Of a stretch of 64,000 nt of DNA, positions 51,572-59,491 are shown in pieces. The position numbers were made by a program, and so were the translations under genes. The stretch lies in assembly GCF_963676285.1 (NCBI RefSeq), contig NZ_OY781063.1, positions 2,542,001-2,606,000 on the forward strand, read 5' to 3'. The notes under the pieces are model-generated. The model was given only the letters and a program-made list of their open reading frames with translations. It did not search any database and was not told the DNA's origin. Positions within the stretch are counted from its first letter, which is position 1. Each line of letters opens with the position of its first letter. This stretch comes from an uncultured Sphaerochaeta sp. (GTDB taxonomy: Bacteria > Spirochaetota > Spirochaetia > Sphaerochaetales > Sphaerochaetaceae).

Positions 51572-52120
51572 TTATTTAAATAGTAGGCTCTCAATTGCAG
51601 ATCGGATCTCCACGGGATATAGAGCAAAAACAATTGTCAAGAAAACCCCAGCCAACCAGTACAATCCTTGAGAGATATTTATTACTGCTTTCGGTTTAGT
51701 TATACCGATTGATGCTAAAAATCGTTGTGGTAGGTAGACAATTAGAATGATCCACTCAATCGGATTTACTGAATCTATAGCTCTTTTTTTGTAAACTCCG
51801 ATTGCTTCAAGAAAAGCTTTTTGTGTAGTAGTAGCCATGTCTTCAAGATTTGAAGGAAAAGAATGAAAAAGTGGTTGCTTATAACTTGCTACTTGTCCAA
51901 GTCCAAGGGCGTCAACTCTTGGTATATATGAGTCGGATATTCCTGCATGTTTCCATAAATCGATTACTTCGGATTTATTTTTAACGATAGTCGCTTTTCT
52001 TTCCTTAATTAGCCAAGCAATATACCGGTTAAAAAGGATTCTTATCCTAATCAATCTATATACATTGATAGTCAGTTTTATAACCACTATTCCTAAAAAT
52101 ATTTTTCCTAACGTAAACAT
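51572..52120 (-). CDS. Membrane cargo protein 3, opposite strand
   Basis: This protein of about 182 residues has helices at both ends (LGKIFLGIVVIKLTINVY; SQGLYWLAGVFLTIVFALYP) and a central hydrophobic helix (IEWIILIVYLPQRFL). It points against the late operon and ends 6 bp from cargo 2. ATG 52120 is used; TTG 52135 is possible. Orientation suggests expression in the lysogen. Superinfection exclusion is a reasonable guess, without direct support. Confidence 0.65.
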   Translation of the reverse strand: MFTLGKIFLGIVVIKLTINVYRLIRIRILFNRYIAWLIKERKATIVKNKSEVIDLWKHAGISDSYIPRVDALGLGQVASYKQPLFHSFPSNLEDMATTTQKAFLEAIGVYKKRAIDSVNPIEWIILIVYLPQRFLASIGITKPKAVINISQGLYWLAGVFLTIVFALYPVEIRSAIESLLFK

Positions 52121-52248
52121 AGCAGCAAGCTCCAATCGTGTTATAGTCTATTATTCATTCATAAAATTTGCAAATGCAAGAATAAACCCTAAGATTATAG
52201 ATTTGTTTCATTTGCTATCCTATCCATGTATATATAGGAGGGTAGCAG

Positions 52249-54000
52249 ATGGTTGATGCACATCTCAGACTGAAGACGATTAATACTGAGGATATAAAGA
52301 ACCTTATCATTGGGGGTCAGACGGGGATTGATGGTATCCGGTTTGTTCTGGCTTCCTCGGTGAATGGTGAGGATCTCACCAATGCTTCTTTCACTTGGTA
52401 TCTGCAGTATAAGAATAAATACGGACAGGGTGAGTCAGTGGTCCTTACTCCTACTGTTGAGGACAACCTGGTCAAGCTTACATGGGTTCCTGATTCCCTT
52501 GCTACCCAGGTTCCAGGGCGCTTGCAGATCCAGCTGTATGCAACCATTGTTGATGGAGTGGGGGAAGCTGCTGTTGTTACCACAAGATGGGTTTCTGAAC
52601 CGGCTTTGATCTATGTCCAGGAGAACCTTTCTCCAGATCCAATTATCCAGACCGAGCTGTCCGTCTTTGATTATTACCTCACCATGTATTCATCGTTCAA
52701 GGAAGCGGCAGAGGCGGCGGCTGCATCTGCCCTGGCAAGCAAAAACGCAGCAGCTACCAGTGAGGGCAATGCGGCAAACTCTGCAGCGGCAGCCCTGGCA
52801 AGTAAAAACGCAGCGGCAACCAGCGAAGGCAATGCAGCGGATTCCGCAGCAGCTGTACTGGCCATATATGGCTCTACCGAAGATGTACAAGCTGCCGTTG
52901 AAGCAGCAGCCACCAGTGAGGGAAATGCAGCAGACTCTGCAGCGGCTGCACTAGTAAGCAAAAACGCAGCAGCTACCAGTGAGGGCAATGCGGCAAACTC
53001 TGCAGCGGCAGCCCTGGCAAGTAAAAACGCAGCGGCAACCAGCGAAGGCAATGCATCCAGCTCTGAGGCGGCAGCACTAGCAAGCAAGAATGCAGCAGCC
53101 ACCAGCGAGATCAATGCAGCTGGATCTGCTGCATCTGCCCTGGCAAGTGCTCAGGCTGCTGAAGCCAGCAAGGACAATGCTGCACAATCAGAGATAAATG
53201 CTGCCCTGAGTGCCGCTGCATCTGGGGATGCTGCAATAGTATCCCAGGAGGCCGAGGCCCTGATCAATGCCAAGTTGCTGGGTGCCTTTGCTGCTGATCC
53301 CGCTACTGCCTCGGCTGGGGCTGTTTATTACAATACTGTCCAGAAAGTGATCAAGGTCTACGATGCTGATTCCTCTACATGGAAGGTTGCATATGCTGAT
53401 GCCTCACAAGTGGGTTATGACCATGCATCATCGGGGTTGGAATCAACAGATCTACAGGAAGCAGTTGATGAACTCAACACAAAGAAAATCACCCGCCCCA
53501 CCTCCACCGACAAAGCCATCCCCCGCTTCTCAGGAACCTCTGGCGACATACAGAACTCCGGGGTGACTATTGATGACAGTGGGAACATCACTCCTGCAGG
53601 TATCTTCTTGGGAGGGGCAAGCGTTGCAAATCTGCTTGATGATTATGAAGAAGGGACTTGGACACCAACATTAGAAGCATCAACAACTAATCCAACCGTA
53701 AGCGAGTATTTAAATAGAACAGGTGTATATACAAAAATTGGAAATACCGTGACGGTTCAATGCTTCATTCGTGCTACTGTTATAGATGCAGGTAGCGGAT
53801 ATGTAAAAGTAAGTGGGTTGCCCTTCAATGCACCTACTAGTTTCCCTGGCGTGGCTGGTGGAATTCTTTCTTTGGTAAACGGATATGACCATCGTAACTC
53901 CTACCCATTAAACAACACAGTTCTTTTCGTTGGGTCAACATATGAGACAACATTATCCAATCGATACCTTACATTCACAGCAACATATGAAGTTAGCTAA
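52249..54000 (+). CDS. Tail fibre protein with alanine-rich repeats
   Basis: In this 583-residue protein, residues 1-140 form an attachment domain (VDAHLRLKTINTEDIKNLII, YLQYKNKYGQGESVVLTP). Residues about 155-330 are a shaft of short repeats built on SKNAAATSEGNAANSAAAAL, common in trimeric phage fibres. A turn with VGYDHASSGLESTDLQEAVDEL leads to a C-terminal tip (from about 470) with YEEGTWTPTLEAST, a known fibre-end motif. AGGAGGG lies ahead of the ATG. Confidence 0.9.
   Translation: MVDAHLRLKTINTEDIKNLIIGGQTGIDGIRFVLASSVNGEDLTNASFTWYLQYKNKYGQGESVVLTPTVEDNLVKLTWVPDSLATQVPGRLQIQLYATIVDGVGEAAVVTTRWVSEPALIYVQENLSPDPIIQTELSVFDYYLTMYSSFKEAAEAAAASALASKNAAATSEGNAANSAAAALASKNAAATSEGNAADSAAAVLAIYGSTEDVQAAVEAAATSEGNAADSAAAALVSKNAAATSEGNAANSAAAALASKNAAATSEGNASSSEAAALASKNAAATSEINAAGSAASALASAQAAEASKDNAAQSEINAALSAAASGDAAIVSQEAEALINAKLLGAFAADPATASAGAVYYNTVQKVIKVYDADSSTWKVAYADASQVGYDHASSGLESTDLQEAVDELNTKKITRPTSTDKAIPRFSGTSGDIQNSGVTIDDSGNITPAGIFLGGASVANLLDDYEEGTWTPTLEASTTNPTVSEYLNRTGVYTKIGNTVTVQCFIRATVIDAGSGYVKVSGLPFNAPTSFPGVAGGILSLVNGYDHRNSYPLNNTVLFVGSTYETTLSNRYLTFTATYEVS
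52738..53055 (+). repeat. 99-bp identical direct repeats in the tail fibre
   Basis: 52738-52836 and 52957-53055 are identical over 99 bp and 219 bp apart. Recombination would delete or add 73 codons in frame, changing shaft length. Confidence 0.92.
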
Positions 54001-54012
54001 GGAGATAATAAA

Positions 54013-54267
54013 ATGGCATTAACAGAAACAACAGTAATCGACAAAATCGAGATTGTCGGAGAGTTCAAGCAGGTACAAGTAAGGCAGGCAACTGTAATCG
54101 AACGGGACGGGGTGGAAATCTCAAGGGCATATCACCGTTATGTGATTGCCCCTACTGATGACATCACCACTCAACCCGATGAGGTGAAGGCAGTATGTAA
54201 TGCAGTACACACCCAGGAAATCAAGGATGCATACTCTGCGTTTATTGCTGAACAACAGGGTGCCTAG
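54013..54267 (+). CDS. Small protein after the tail fibre
   Basis: This 84-residue protein (IEIVGEFKQVQVRQATVIER, SRAYHRYVIAPTDDITTQPD) is common beside fibre genes of long-tailed phages. Role unknown; fibre assembly is possible. AAGGAG lies ahead. Last phage gene before the right end. Confidence 0.7.
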   Translation: MALTETTVIDKIEIVGEFKQVQVRQATVIERDGVEISRAYHRYVIAPTDDITTQPDEVKAVCNAVHTQEIKDAYSAFIAEQQGA

Positions 54268-54302
54268 AGCTGTTTAATAAGGCAGGGAGAACAACTATCA
54301 AA

Positions 54303-54322
54303 AGCGGCCATACCTGGTCGCT
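54303..54322 (+). terminator. Hairpin after the last tail gene
   Basis: AGCGGCCA-TACC-TGGTCGCT forms an 8-bp stem with one G-U. The following T-tract is poor. Confidence 0.5.
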
Positions 54323-54475
54323 CTTGAACCAGTCCATCCATCACAAGGAATTTCGCAATTCCCTCTTCACTATTTCGCGAAAGGTGTTTACTGGCCGTTT
54401 ATTATTTTCTGCCTGTTTTCATAGAAAAGCCCAATTCTCCTGTTTATTCAGGGGTTGATTGTTTATTAAACAAAA

Positions 54476-54522
54476 AGAGGGAATATCTGGTAAACAACCA
54501 TTAAACACCAGCTATCCCCTCT
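54476..54522. terminator. Long imperfect inverted repeat near the right end
   Basis: AGAGGGAATATCTGGT pairs with ACCAGCTATCCCCTCT with two mismatches, around a 15-base loop. It may end transcripts from both sides. The whole gap 54268-54594 holds no gene and is full of GTTTA/TAAAC motifs. Confidence 0.6.
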
Positions 54523-54540
54523 GATTTCGCAATCTTCCCT

Positions 54541-54594
54541 GGTTTATTCCAAGTTCTTCTGGATTATTCCTTCCATATAGAACTGGATTCAACA
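54541..54594. promoter_or_regulatory. Right prophage end with spaced repeats
   Basis: Blocks GGTTTATTCC (54541), GGATTATTCC (54561) and GGATTCAACA (54585) are spaced 20 and 24 bp. The last is the terminal sequence. These mirror the ATCC blocks of the left end and probably bind transposase. Confidence 0.6.
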
Positions 54595-55014
54595 AAAATC
54601 ATGCCGTTCCAGAGATTGTTTTATGGTGGTACATTTACAGAAATCAGTTTTAAAGTCTGTATCTGTTTTACTTGAGAGCAACTCTTTGATTCTTGAAATA
54701 TTACAGCTGCGTATTAGTTCATCTTCAAGGTTGTTGACTTGGGGGAGGCAATATACATGATTTATCATTGATTGGTTGGATAGAAATTTGATGTTCTTTC
54801 TCAGAATAGATGCATTCAGTGTATCTGTGTCGAATAGAAGAACAACATTTGTTTTATGTTTCAGTGTTATTAGTCGGGCACGAGTAAATTCTTCTTCAAC
54901 AGCATTGAATACCTTGATTTTCCCTGGAACTATGCATTGCATTTCTGTTTTTAGTGCTCTCAATAATGCAGCATCTGTTTCACCTTCAACGTAGTATTGG
55001 AATAATTGTGGCAT
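54589..55014 (-). CDS. TOPRIM-domain protein, C-terminally truncated by the prophage
   Basis: This 141-residue frame is a small TOPRIM protein: YYVEGETD with Glu10 and VVLLFDTDT with Asp62 and Asp64 are the metal-binding residues, and YCLPQVNNLEDELIRS resembles the post-TOPRIM segment of OLD/RloB-like nucleases. Only 140 codons are host; the last Cys and the stop (TGT TGA) come from the phage terminus. The lost 29 codons lie at 18393-18482. It is second in an operon with an ATPase gene 15 bp upstream. Nuclease activity against phage DNA or tRNA is typical for such pairs but unproven here. The truncated form may or may not be active. Confidence 0.8.
   Translation of the reverse strand: MPQLFQYYVEGETDAALLRALKTEMQCIVPGKIKVFNAVEEEFTRARLITLKHKTNVVLLFDTDTLNASILRKNIKFLSNQSMINHVYCLPQVNNLEDELIRSCNISRIKELLSSKTDTDFKTDFCKCTTIKQSLERHDFC
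54595..54599. repeat. Right copy of the 5-bp target duplication AAAAT
   Basis: Directly follows the right prophage end and equals 18483-18487. It lies inside the TOPRIM reading frame. Confidence 0.9.
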
Positions 55015-55029
55015 CGTTTTATATGCTCC

Positions 55030-56139
55030 TTACAACCGGTCAATACCGTCTACATTTGGAGCAACCGAGAAGATGTCATTTTCAACTGCTCGGCGTAGAG
55101 AATCTGTGTTGCGTTTCAGATAGTGATCTGCATAAACACATAAGATTCTATTTTCATTTACGAAAACATCCTTTTTTAGAAATACATACGAGTGGATGGG
55201 AAGGGACATGTCTAATATATCCGCATTATGTGTAGTAAAAAATAACTGCTCATTTGAGCCCAGTTTTTCAATCATTTTTGAGAGGATAGCCTTCTCCATA
55301 TCGCTGTGAATATAGGAAAACTTCTCATCACAGTAATAAAACCCATATAAGCTAGAAATAATTGAGGAGAGCATAACAGCAATATCTACACCAGAGCGGG
55401 TGCCACTTGAGAGAATTTCACTATTAAGAATTTCATTGTTCTTCATAATAAGGTCATGGTTATTCAATCTAATAATATATGAGTTCTCGATATCCTGTGA
55501 TTCACGAACACCCTGCACGGATGGATCTAGCGCTCTTAGTACAGTCTCTAGCACGATACGGAAACTTTCTTTCCCTACGGAAGTAAGATTCTTAAAAGAA
55601 TCTTTTGAAAATGGGTATGAAAAGTACCAACCAAAAGTATCAATTAGATCGAGGGCTTCAATATACGTTGAATTTGGAGTATTTATGGTTCTTAGTTTTG
55701 CCACACAACGTTCATAGCTGTCAGTCTTTAAAATAGTAGTAGAGCGTATCGTTAAGGAAATATCTTCTTCTCTATATCCAGTAGCAGTCGGTGGTGAGAT
55801 TTGGGCTTCAATACGGTGCATTGTCTTTATCGATGAATGAGTTATAAAGTCCATTGAAAACGAAGACGGTTTAGAAGTGTCATTGATACAGTTAGCAATT
55901 GGGTCAATGCTTTTTTTTGTGATAAAATTGAATATTGCCATGAGCGCCTTTCCTAACGTTGTCTTTCCTGTTGCGTTTGCTCCCATAAGCACAATCAGCT
56001 TCTTGTATCGAAAATTAGGTCTGCCTTCTAGATATTCATCAGTAATAGTTGAGTTAGAGATTTTTTTTGGATATGTCAATGACATATGGAAGTTATTAAA
56101 TGAAAAGAAGTTATCAAGCTTTAATTCTAATAGTATCAT
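55030..56139 (-). CDS. RecF/OLD-type AAA ATPase, putative defence partner
   Basis: This 369-residue ATPase has Walker A GANATGKTT (residues 53-61), ABC-like signature LSSGTRSG (about 243-250), Walker B/DE pair at 271-272 (YYCDEKFSYIHSDME) and H-loop FTTHNADILDMSLP. This arrangement belongs to the OLD/AriA/RloA/AbiLi group that partners TOPRIM nucleases. AT-rich relative to neighbours. AAGGAG lies ahead of the ATG. It probably senses or scaffolds and controls the TOPRIM protein. The exact subfamily cannot be fixed by eye. Confidence 0.82.
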   Translation of the reverse strand: MILLELKLDNFFSFNNFHMSLTYPKKISNSTITDEYLEGRPNFRYKKLIVLMGANATGKTTLGKALMAIFNFITKKSIDPIANCINDTSKPSSFSMDFITHSSIKTMHRIEAQISPPTATGYREEDISLTIRSTTILKTDSYERCVAKLRTINTPNSTYIEALDLIDTFGWYFSYPFSKDSFKNLTSVGKESFRIVLETVLRALDPSVQGVRESQDIENSYIIRLNNHDLIMKNNEILNSEILSSGTRSGVDIAVMLSSIISSLYGFYYCDEKFSYIHSDMEKAILSKMIEKLGSNEQLFFTTHNADILDMSLPIHSYVFLKKDVFVNENRILCVYADHYLKRNTDSLRRAVENDIFSVAPNVDGIDRL

Positions 56140-56155
56140 GTATTCTTAACTCCTT

Positions 56156-56178
56156 TAAATTCGGATAATACGAATTTA
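56156..56178. promoter_or_regulatory. Operator-like inverted repeat of the ATPase-TOPRIM operon
   Basis: TAAATTCG-N7-CGAATTTA, with 8-bp perfect arms, covers the predicted transcription start (about 56171) and lies between the promoter and ribosome site. Suggests repression by a dimeric protein. Confidence 0.65.
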
Positions 56179-56206
56179 TAATAACTCAAGAGTTTGTGAT
56201 AAACAA
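56178..56206 (-). promoter_or_regulatory. Promoter of the ATPase-TOPRIM operon
   Basis: Reading leftward, TTGTTT (56206-56201), 17 bp, TATTAT (56183-56178). Confidence 0.65.
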
Positions 56207-56245
56207 GGGTGTATCATCTTTTTAAGACGAATTAGCTATCTCTAT

Positions 56246-56319
56246 AAGTGAAGAGAGGAATTCCCGACCACTTGCCAGCAGCGCTCAGATGCTCAGCCGG
56301 TTAACCCCTCTCTTCACTT
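56246..56319. repeat. 13-bp inverted repeat with 48-bp spacer
   Basis: AAGTGAAGAGAGG (56246-56258) and CCTCTCTTCACTT (56307-56319) are perfect complements. The spacer is more GC-rich than its surroundings and contains GCTCAG twice. It could be a structured RNA or a remnant of a small mobile element. The rest of the 528-bp gap 56140-56667 shows no gene on either strand. Confidence 0.75.
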
Positions 56320-56667
56320 ACAAGTATGCTCATAATGTTGTAGAGAGACAACCAGTATTACAAAGAGAAAATAGTGTAAGTAATTACAATACAATATTAT
56401 AATAAGTGCATATCATGATAGGAAAACACATTTCTTCACAGAGTATACCAGAAGATACAAATGAACCAGCATTGCTAATCCTTCTGTTGTCTGGTATAAA
56501 TGTATAGAAACTGCAAACCATGGAGCGTCTTAGAGGAATGAAGAACTAATCGAATCACACAAGTAGAACACTCACCATACAAATGAGGGGTTCGGTGTAT
56601 TCGATTGGTATAGTTATGTTAGCTCCACCGGAAATATGCCCGTACCCCGATAAGGGAGACCAAAATT

Positions 56668-58227
56668 ATGGGCAAGACAACGATTCATGTATCATCATTG
56701 CGATTTCAATATCCACAAGCAACACGGCCTCTTTTTGAGTACGTCGATCTGACCTTTTCTGTCGGCTGGACCGCGATTCTTGGAGCAAATGGGGCCGGTA
56801 AAAGTACCCTGCTGCAACTTGCAAGCGGAATTCTGAAACCAGAGAAAGGAACAGTTATCCGTCCAGACCATACTACCTATGTAGCACAGAGGACCGATGA
56901 TCCTCCTCCAAACTTCGAGACCTTTGCTGGAGCCTATGACAGGGAAGCCTGCAGGCTCCATGGTCTGTTGCAGATTGATCGAGACTGGTTCTATCGCTGG
57001 GAAACACTGAGCCATGGAGAGAGGAAACGTGCCCAGATCGGCTGTGCCCTCTACGAGGAGCCGGAAGCCATTACCATTGATGAGCCAACCAACCATCTGG
57101 ACGAGGATGCGATCAAGATGGTCGGTGATGCTCTGGAAAGCTTCAAGGGCATCGGGATCCTGGTTAGTCATGACCGATCACTTTGCGACAGGCTCTGCAC
57201 CAATACGGTCATTGTCCATGCCCCCTATGTCAGGGTACTGCACTGTAGACCCTCAGTAGCATTGCAGGAGTCAAGCAGGATTTCCGAGTCCTCGCAACAA
57301 ACACTCCAAAACGCTCGGAAGCAGGTATCACGAATCACTACAGAGCTGAAGCGAAGAAGCCAGATAGCCAGTGTTCAGGACAGCAAGAAGTCCAAGCGAA
57401 ACATTGATGCCAAAGACCATGATGCAAAAGCCAAGATTGATGGGGCTCGGCTCTCCGGTGCAGACGGGAAAGCAGGTAGGCTGAAAGCTCAGATGGAAAC
57501 AAGGGCAGTGCACCTACACTCCTCTCTGCAGGAAATCCAGGGAGGTCTTGCCGAGGCCAACAAGCTGGACCTGCAGGGACCCGTCTCTGGTATTACCATC
57601 GGAAGTAATCCCCTGAAGAGAGACCTGGTCGCCCGTATTCCTCCGGGTAGTTTACCCTTGGGCCCTGAGAGAAAGCTCTTCTTTGATTTGCTAGAGATTG
57701 GACCTCTGGACCGTGTTGCCATCACGGGAAAGAATGGAAGTGGCAAGTCCACCTTCATGCAGCATCTACGCTCCTTGATTTCAGCACAGGGAATACAGGT
57801 AGCCTATGTTCCTCAAGAGCAAGAACTCTCTGCATGCGAACAAGCCTTGCAAGATCTGCATGCCATGGACCCTATAACCAAAGGACGTGTTCTCTCCAGC
57901 CTTACAAGACTTGGAAGTGACCCTGCTCTTATCCGTTCCTCGGTTCTGGCAAGCCCTGGAGAGGCGAAGAAACTTCTGCTCAGCCTACTTTTCGAGGAAC
58001 CTATCTCAGTGCTTTTGCTTGATGAACCCACAAACCACCTGGATCTTCCATCTCGCCTAGCCTTACAGAAGGCTCTCTGTGATTGGGAAGGATCATTGGT
58101 ATGTATCAGTCATGATGCGGCATTCCTGCACGCAGTATGTAGTGAGCGGTGGCATATAGAAGCAGAGAGTGAATGTATCCTCAGACTACAGGATTCATCG
58201 TTGAATGATGTTAATGATGAAGGGTAA
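56668..58227 (+). CDS. ABC-F family ATPase
   Basis: This 519-residue protein has two ABC cassettes and no membrane part. First: GANGAGKST, LSHGERKRAQIG, ITIDEPTNHLD. Second: GKNGSGKST, SPGEAKKLLLSL, VLLLDEPTNHLD. The signature of the second is degenerate. The linker (about 215-300) is charged and helical, as in proteins that act at the ribosomal E site. It may protect ribosomes from an antibiotic; no resistance subfamily can be named. GGGAG lies ahead. The 85 bp before it contain complementary blocks (GGGGT/ACCCC, CGGTG/CACCG) that could form an attenuating leader. Confidence 0.85.
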   Translation: MGKTTIHVSSLRFQYPQATRPLFEYVDLTFSVGWTAILGANGAGKSTLLQLASGILKPEKGTVIRPDHTTYVAQRTDDPPPNFETFAGAYDREACRLHGLLQIDRDWFYRWETLSHGERKRAQIGCALYEEPEAITIDEPTNHLDEDAIKMVGDALESFKGIGILVSHDRSLCDRLCTNTVIVHAPYVRVLHCRPSVALQESSRISESSQQTLQNARKQVSRITTELKRRSQIASVQDSKKSKRNIDAKDHDAKAKIDGARLSGADGKAGRLKAQMETRAVHLHSSLQEIQGGLAEANKLDLQGPVSGITIGSNPLKRDLVARIPPGSLPLGPERKLFFDLLEIGPLDRVAITGKNGSGKSTFMQHLRSLISAQGIQVAYVPQEQELSACEQALQDLHAMDPITKGRVLSSLTRLGSDPALIRSSVLASPGEAKKLLLSLLFEEPISVLLLDEPTNHLDLPSRLALQKALCDWEGSLVCISHDAAFLHAVCSERWHIEAESECILRLQDSSLNDVNDEG

Positions 58228-58365
58228 ATGGGAGAATATCAATATTTGGGCATTAAGTTTCAGAAAAACCATGGAATACCGTTTGGCCTCAAATATTTCA
58301 TACCCTCGTATTCGTTTTGCTTTTTAGCCCAACCTTCAGTATCATAGGAGTAGGAGGAACAACAC

Positions 58366-58716
58366 ATGGATGATTTACAGGCAACCTATGAAAGATTGGG
58401 ACCGGATGCAAGTGAAGCCCAGATTGAAAAGACCGCACAGGACTTGGAACGTCGGAATTACATGCCCCCCTTGATCTTGGATGTACAGGATTTTTACCAC
58501 CTGACCAAGAAAAGGATGATCGAGGAGTATCATCGGGTGATGGCCCTCCCTTCCCAGAGTGCAGAACTGAAGGCTGTGGTGGGAATTGAAGATCCCGAAG
58601 AAGTCAAAACGAAACACCTAACGGTATTGCTCCATCAATATGAATTGCTGAGGGGACTCCGCGTGGGTGATGGAGATGCCTGGGCGACGGTCAACGAGTT
58701 GTACGAGGACGACTAA
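58366..58716 (+). CDS. Unknown protein cotranscribed with the FNR-type regulator
   Basis: This 116-residue helical acidic protein (QATYERLGPDASEAQIEKTA, LTVLLHQYELLRGLRVGDG) is not recognised. GGAGG lies ahead of the ATG. It ends 3 bp before the regulator gene, so they form an operon. Confidence 0.75.
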   Translation: MDDLQATYERLGPDASEAQIEKTAQDLERRNYMPPLILDVQDFYHLTKKRMIEEYHRVMALPSQSAELKAVVGIEDPEEVKTKHLTVLLHQYELLRGLRVGDGDAWATVNELYEDD

Positions 58717-58719
58717 ATC

Positions 58720-59421
58720 TTGGAAACAACACACCAGTGCAGCTTTTGTGCAAACGGTAGTGAACCGTGTTTACATCATATACCCATTTTCCAGAATCTG
58801 GAGAATGAGCAAATCCAGGAGGTGCAACGCTTAATCCGACAGATTGAGCTTGCCCCTGGATCTGTCCTCTTTCGTGAAGGTGATAGGGCAGACAGTCTCT
58901 ACCTAGTCAGGAAGGGATCCCTTAAATTGGTTCGCTATGGCAGTGATGGTTCAGAGTATATTCTTGATACGCTCTTTCCTGGGGATTTTTATGGAGGTGA
59001 TCAGCTCTTCCTTTCCAGCGTGGCCAGGGAGACGGGAGTAGCAGCAGAGCTCCTCGGTATCTGTATGATCAAGGCGGAAGAACTTCAGCATCTGATCCTT
59101 AAGAAACCTGAGATTGCATTGAAATCCATGACCTACCTGAATGCCAAGCTCGACCAGTATCGCCTGCAAGTTGAGATGCTCTCCACCTCTGATATACAGA
59201 AACGTATCTGCATGTATTTGTTTGAACGGTATCGGAAAACCGCTAGTACCACACTCCATCTCACCCAGGATGACATTGGCAGTGCACTCCATCTGACCAA
59301 GGAGACCGTGAACCGGAAACTTTCTTCCTTGAAGGATGAAGGGATTCTCCGTGTGGAGGGGAAGGGGAAACTCCAGATTCTTGATATGGCTAAATTGGAA
59401 GCAATTTCCTTTGAAAGTTGA
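58720..59421 (+). CDS. FNR-type transcription regulator with probable [4Fe-4S] sensor
   Basis: In this 233-residue Crp/Fnr protein, Cys7, Cys10 and Cys17 (HQCSFC ... EPCLHH) plus Cys115 (LLGICMI) match the cysteine spacing of FNR, so an oxygen- or NO-sensitive cluster is likely. The cNMP-like barrel (LAPGSVLFREGDRADSLYLV) leads to a C-terminal HTH, LTQDDIGSALHLTKETVNRK, with the FNR-type E-SR-like recognition helix ETVNRKLS. TTG 58720 is the start, with GAGGA 10 bp ahead. An FNR box overlaps its own stop and precedes the RIC gene. Confidence 0.88.
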   Translation: METTHQCSFCANGSEPCLHHIPIFQNLENEQIQEVQRLIRQIELAPGSVLFREGDRADSLYLVRKGSLKLVRYGSDGSEYILDTLFPGDFYGGDQLFLSSVARETGVAAELLGICMIKAEELQHLILKKPEIALKSMTYLNAKLDQYRLQVEMLSTSDIQKRICMYLFERYRKTASTTLHLTQDDIGSALHLTKETVNRKLSSLKDEGILRVEGKGKLQILDMAKLEAISFES

Positions 59422-59459
59422 TTTGAATCATAGTTGAGTGCTCAAAGCTTCTGTACACT
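59418..59459 (+). promoter_or_regulatory. FNR box and promoter of the RIC-flavodiiron operon
   Basis: TTGAT-TTGA-ATCAT (59418-59431) has one mismatch to the FNR consensus TTGAT-N4-ATCAA. A -10 box TACACT lies at 59454-59459, predicting a start near 59466, so the box centre is at -41.5, the class II activator position. There is no -35 box otherwise. Confidence 0.75.
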
Positions 59460-59491
59460 GTGACTGAAACCAAGAAACAAGGAGTCACAAA

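Larger units (their letters stand above)
18488..54594. mobile_element. Complete Mu-like transposable prophage, 36107 bp
   Basis: Both ends begin TGT and read TGTACAATCC (left) and TGTTGAATCC (right, complementary strand), 8 of 10 bases alike, inside a 5-bp direct repeat. The element carries a DDE transposase with its AAA+ partner, Ner-like, GemA and DUF3164 early genes on the minus strand, and an S24 repressor, lysis, head and tail genes on the plus strand. Structural genes run unbroken from terminase to tail fibre, so the prophage may be active. The leftward early operon and rightward late genes resemble the layout of B3/BcepMu-type phages more than Mu itself. Cargo includes an exported protein, a Fic cassette and three membrane proteins. 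Confidence 0.93.

Noticed and set aside
56246..56319. Integron attC site
   Set aside because: The long perfect arms and a GTTAAC near the right arm prompted the idea, but the paired core-site arrangement (RYYYAAC/GTTRRRY) was not found.
18385..56572. Alternative prophage ends based on TGGCTGATTC (about 18385) and its near inverse GAATCACACA (about 56563)
   Set aside because: The ten-base similarity is real, but flanking five-base sequences differ (GGGCT versus AGTAG). The ends at 18488 and 54594 have a matching duplication and restore a reading frame.
56583..56700. Leader peptide frame before the ABC-F gene (ATG at about 56583)
   Set aside because: The frame lacks a ribosome site and runs without stop into the ABC-F gene, so it does not look like a regulatory leader peptide.
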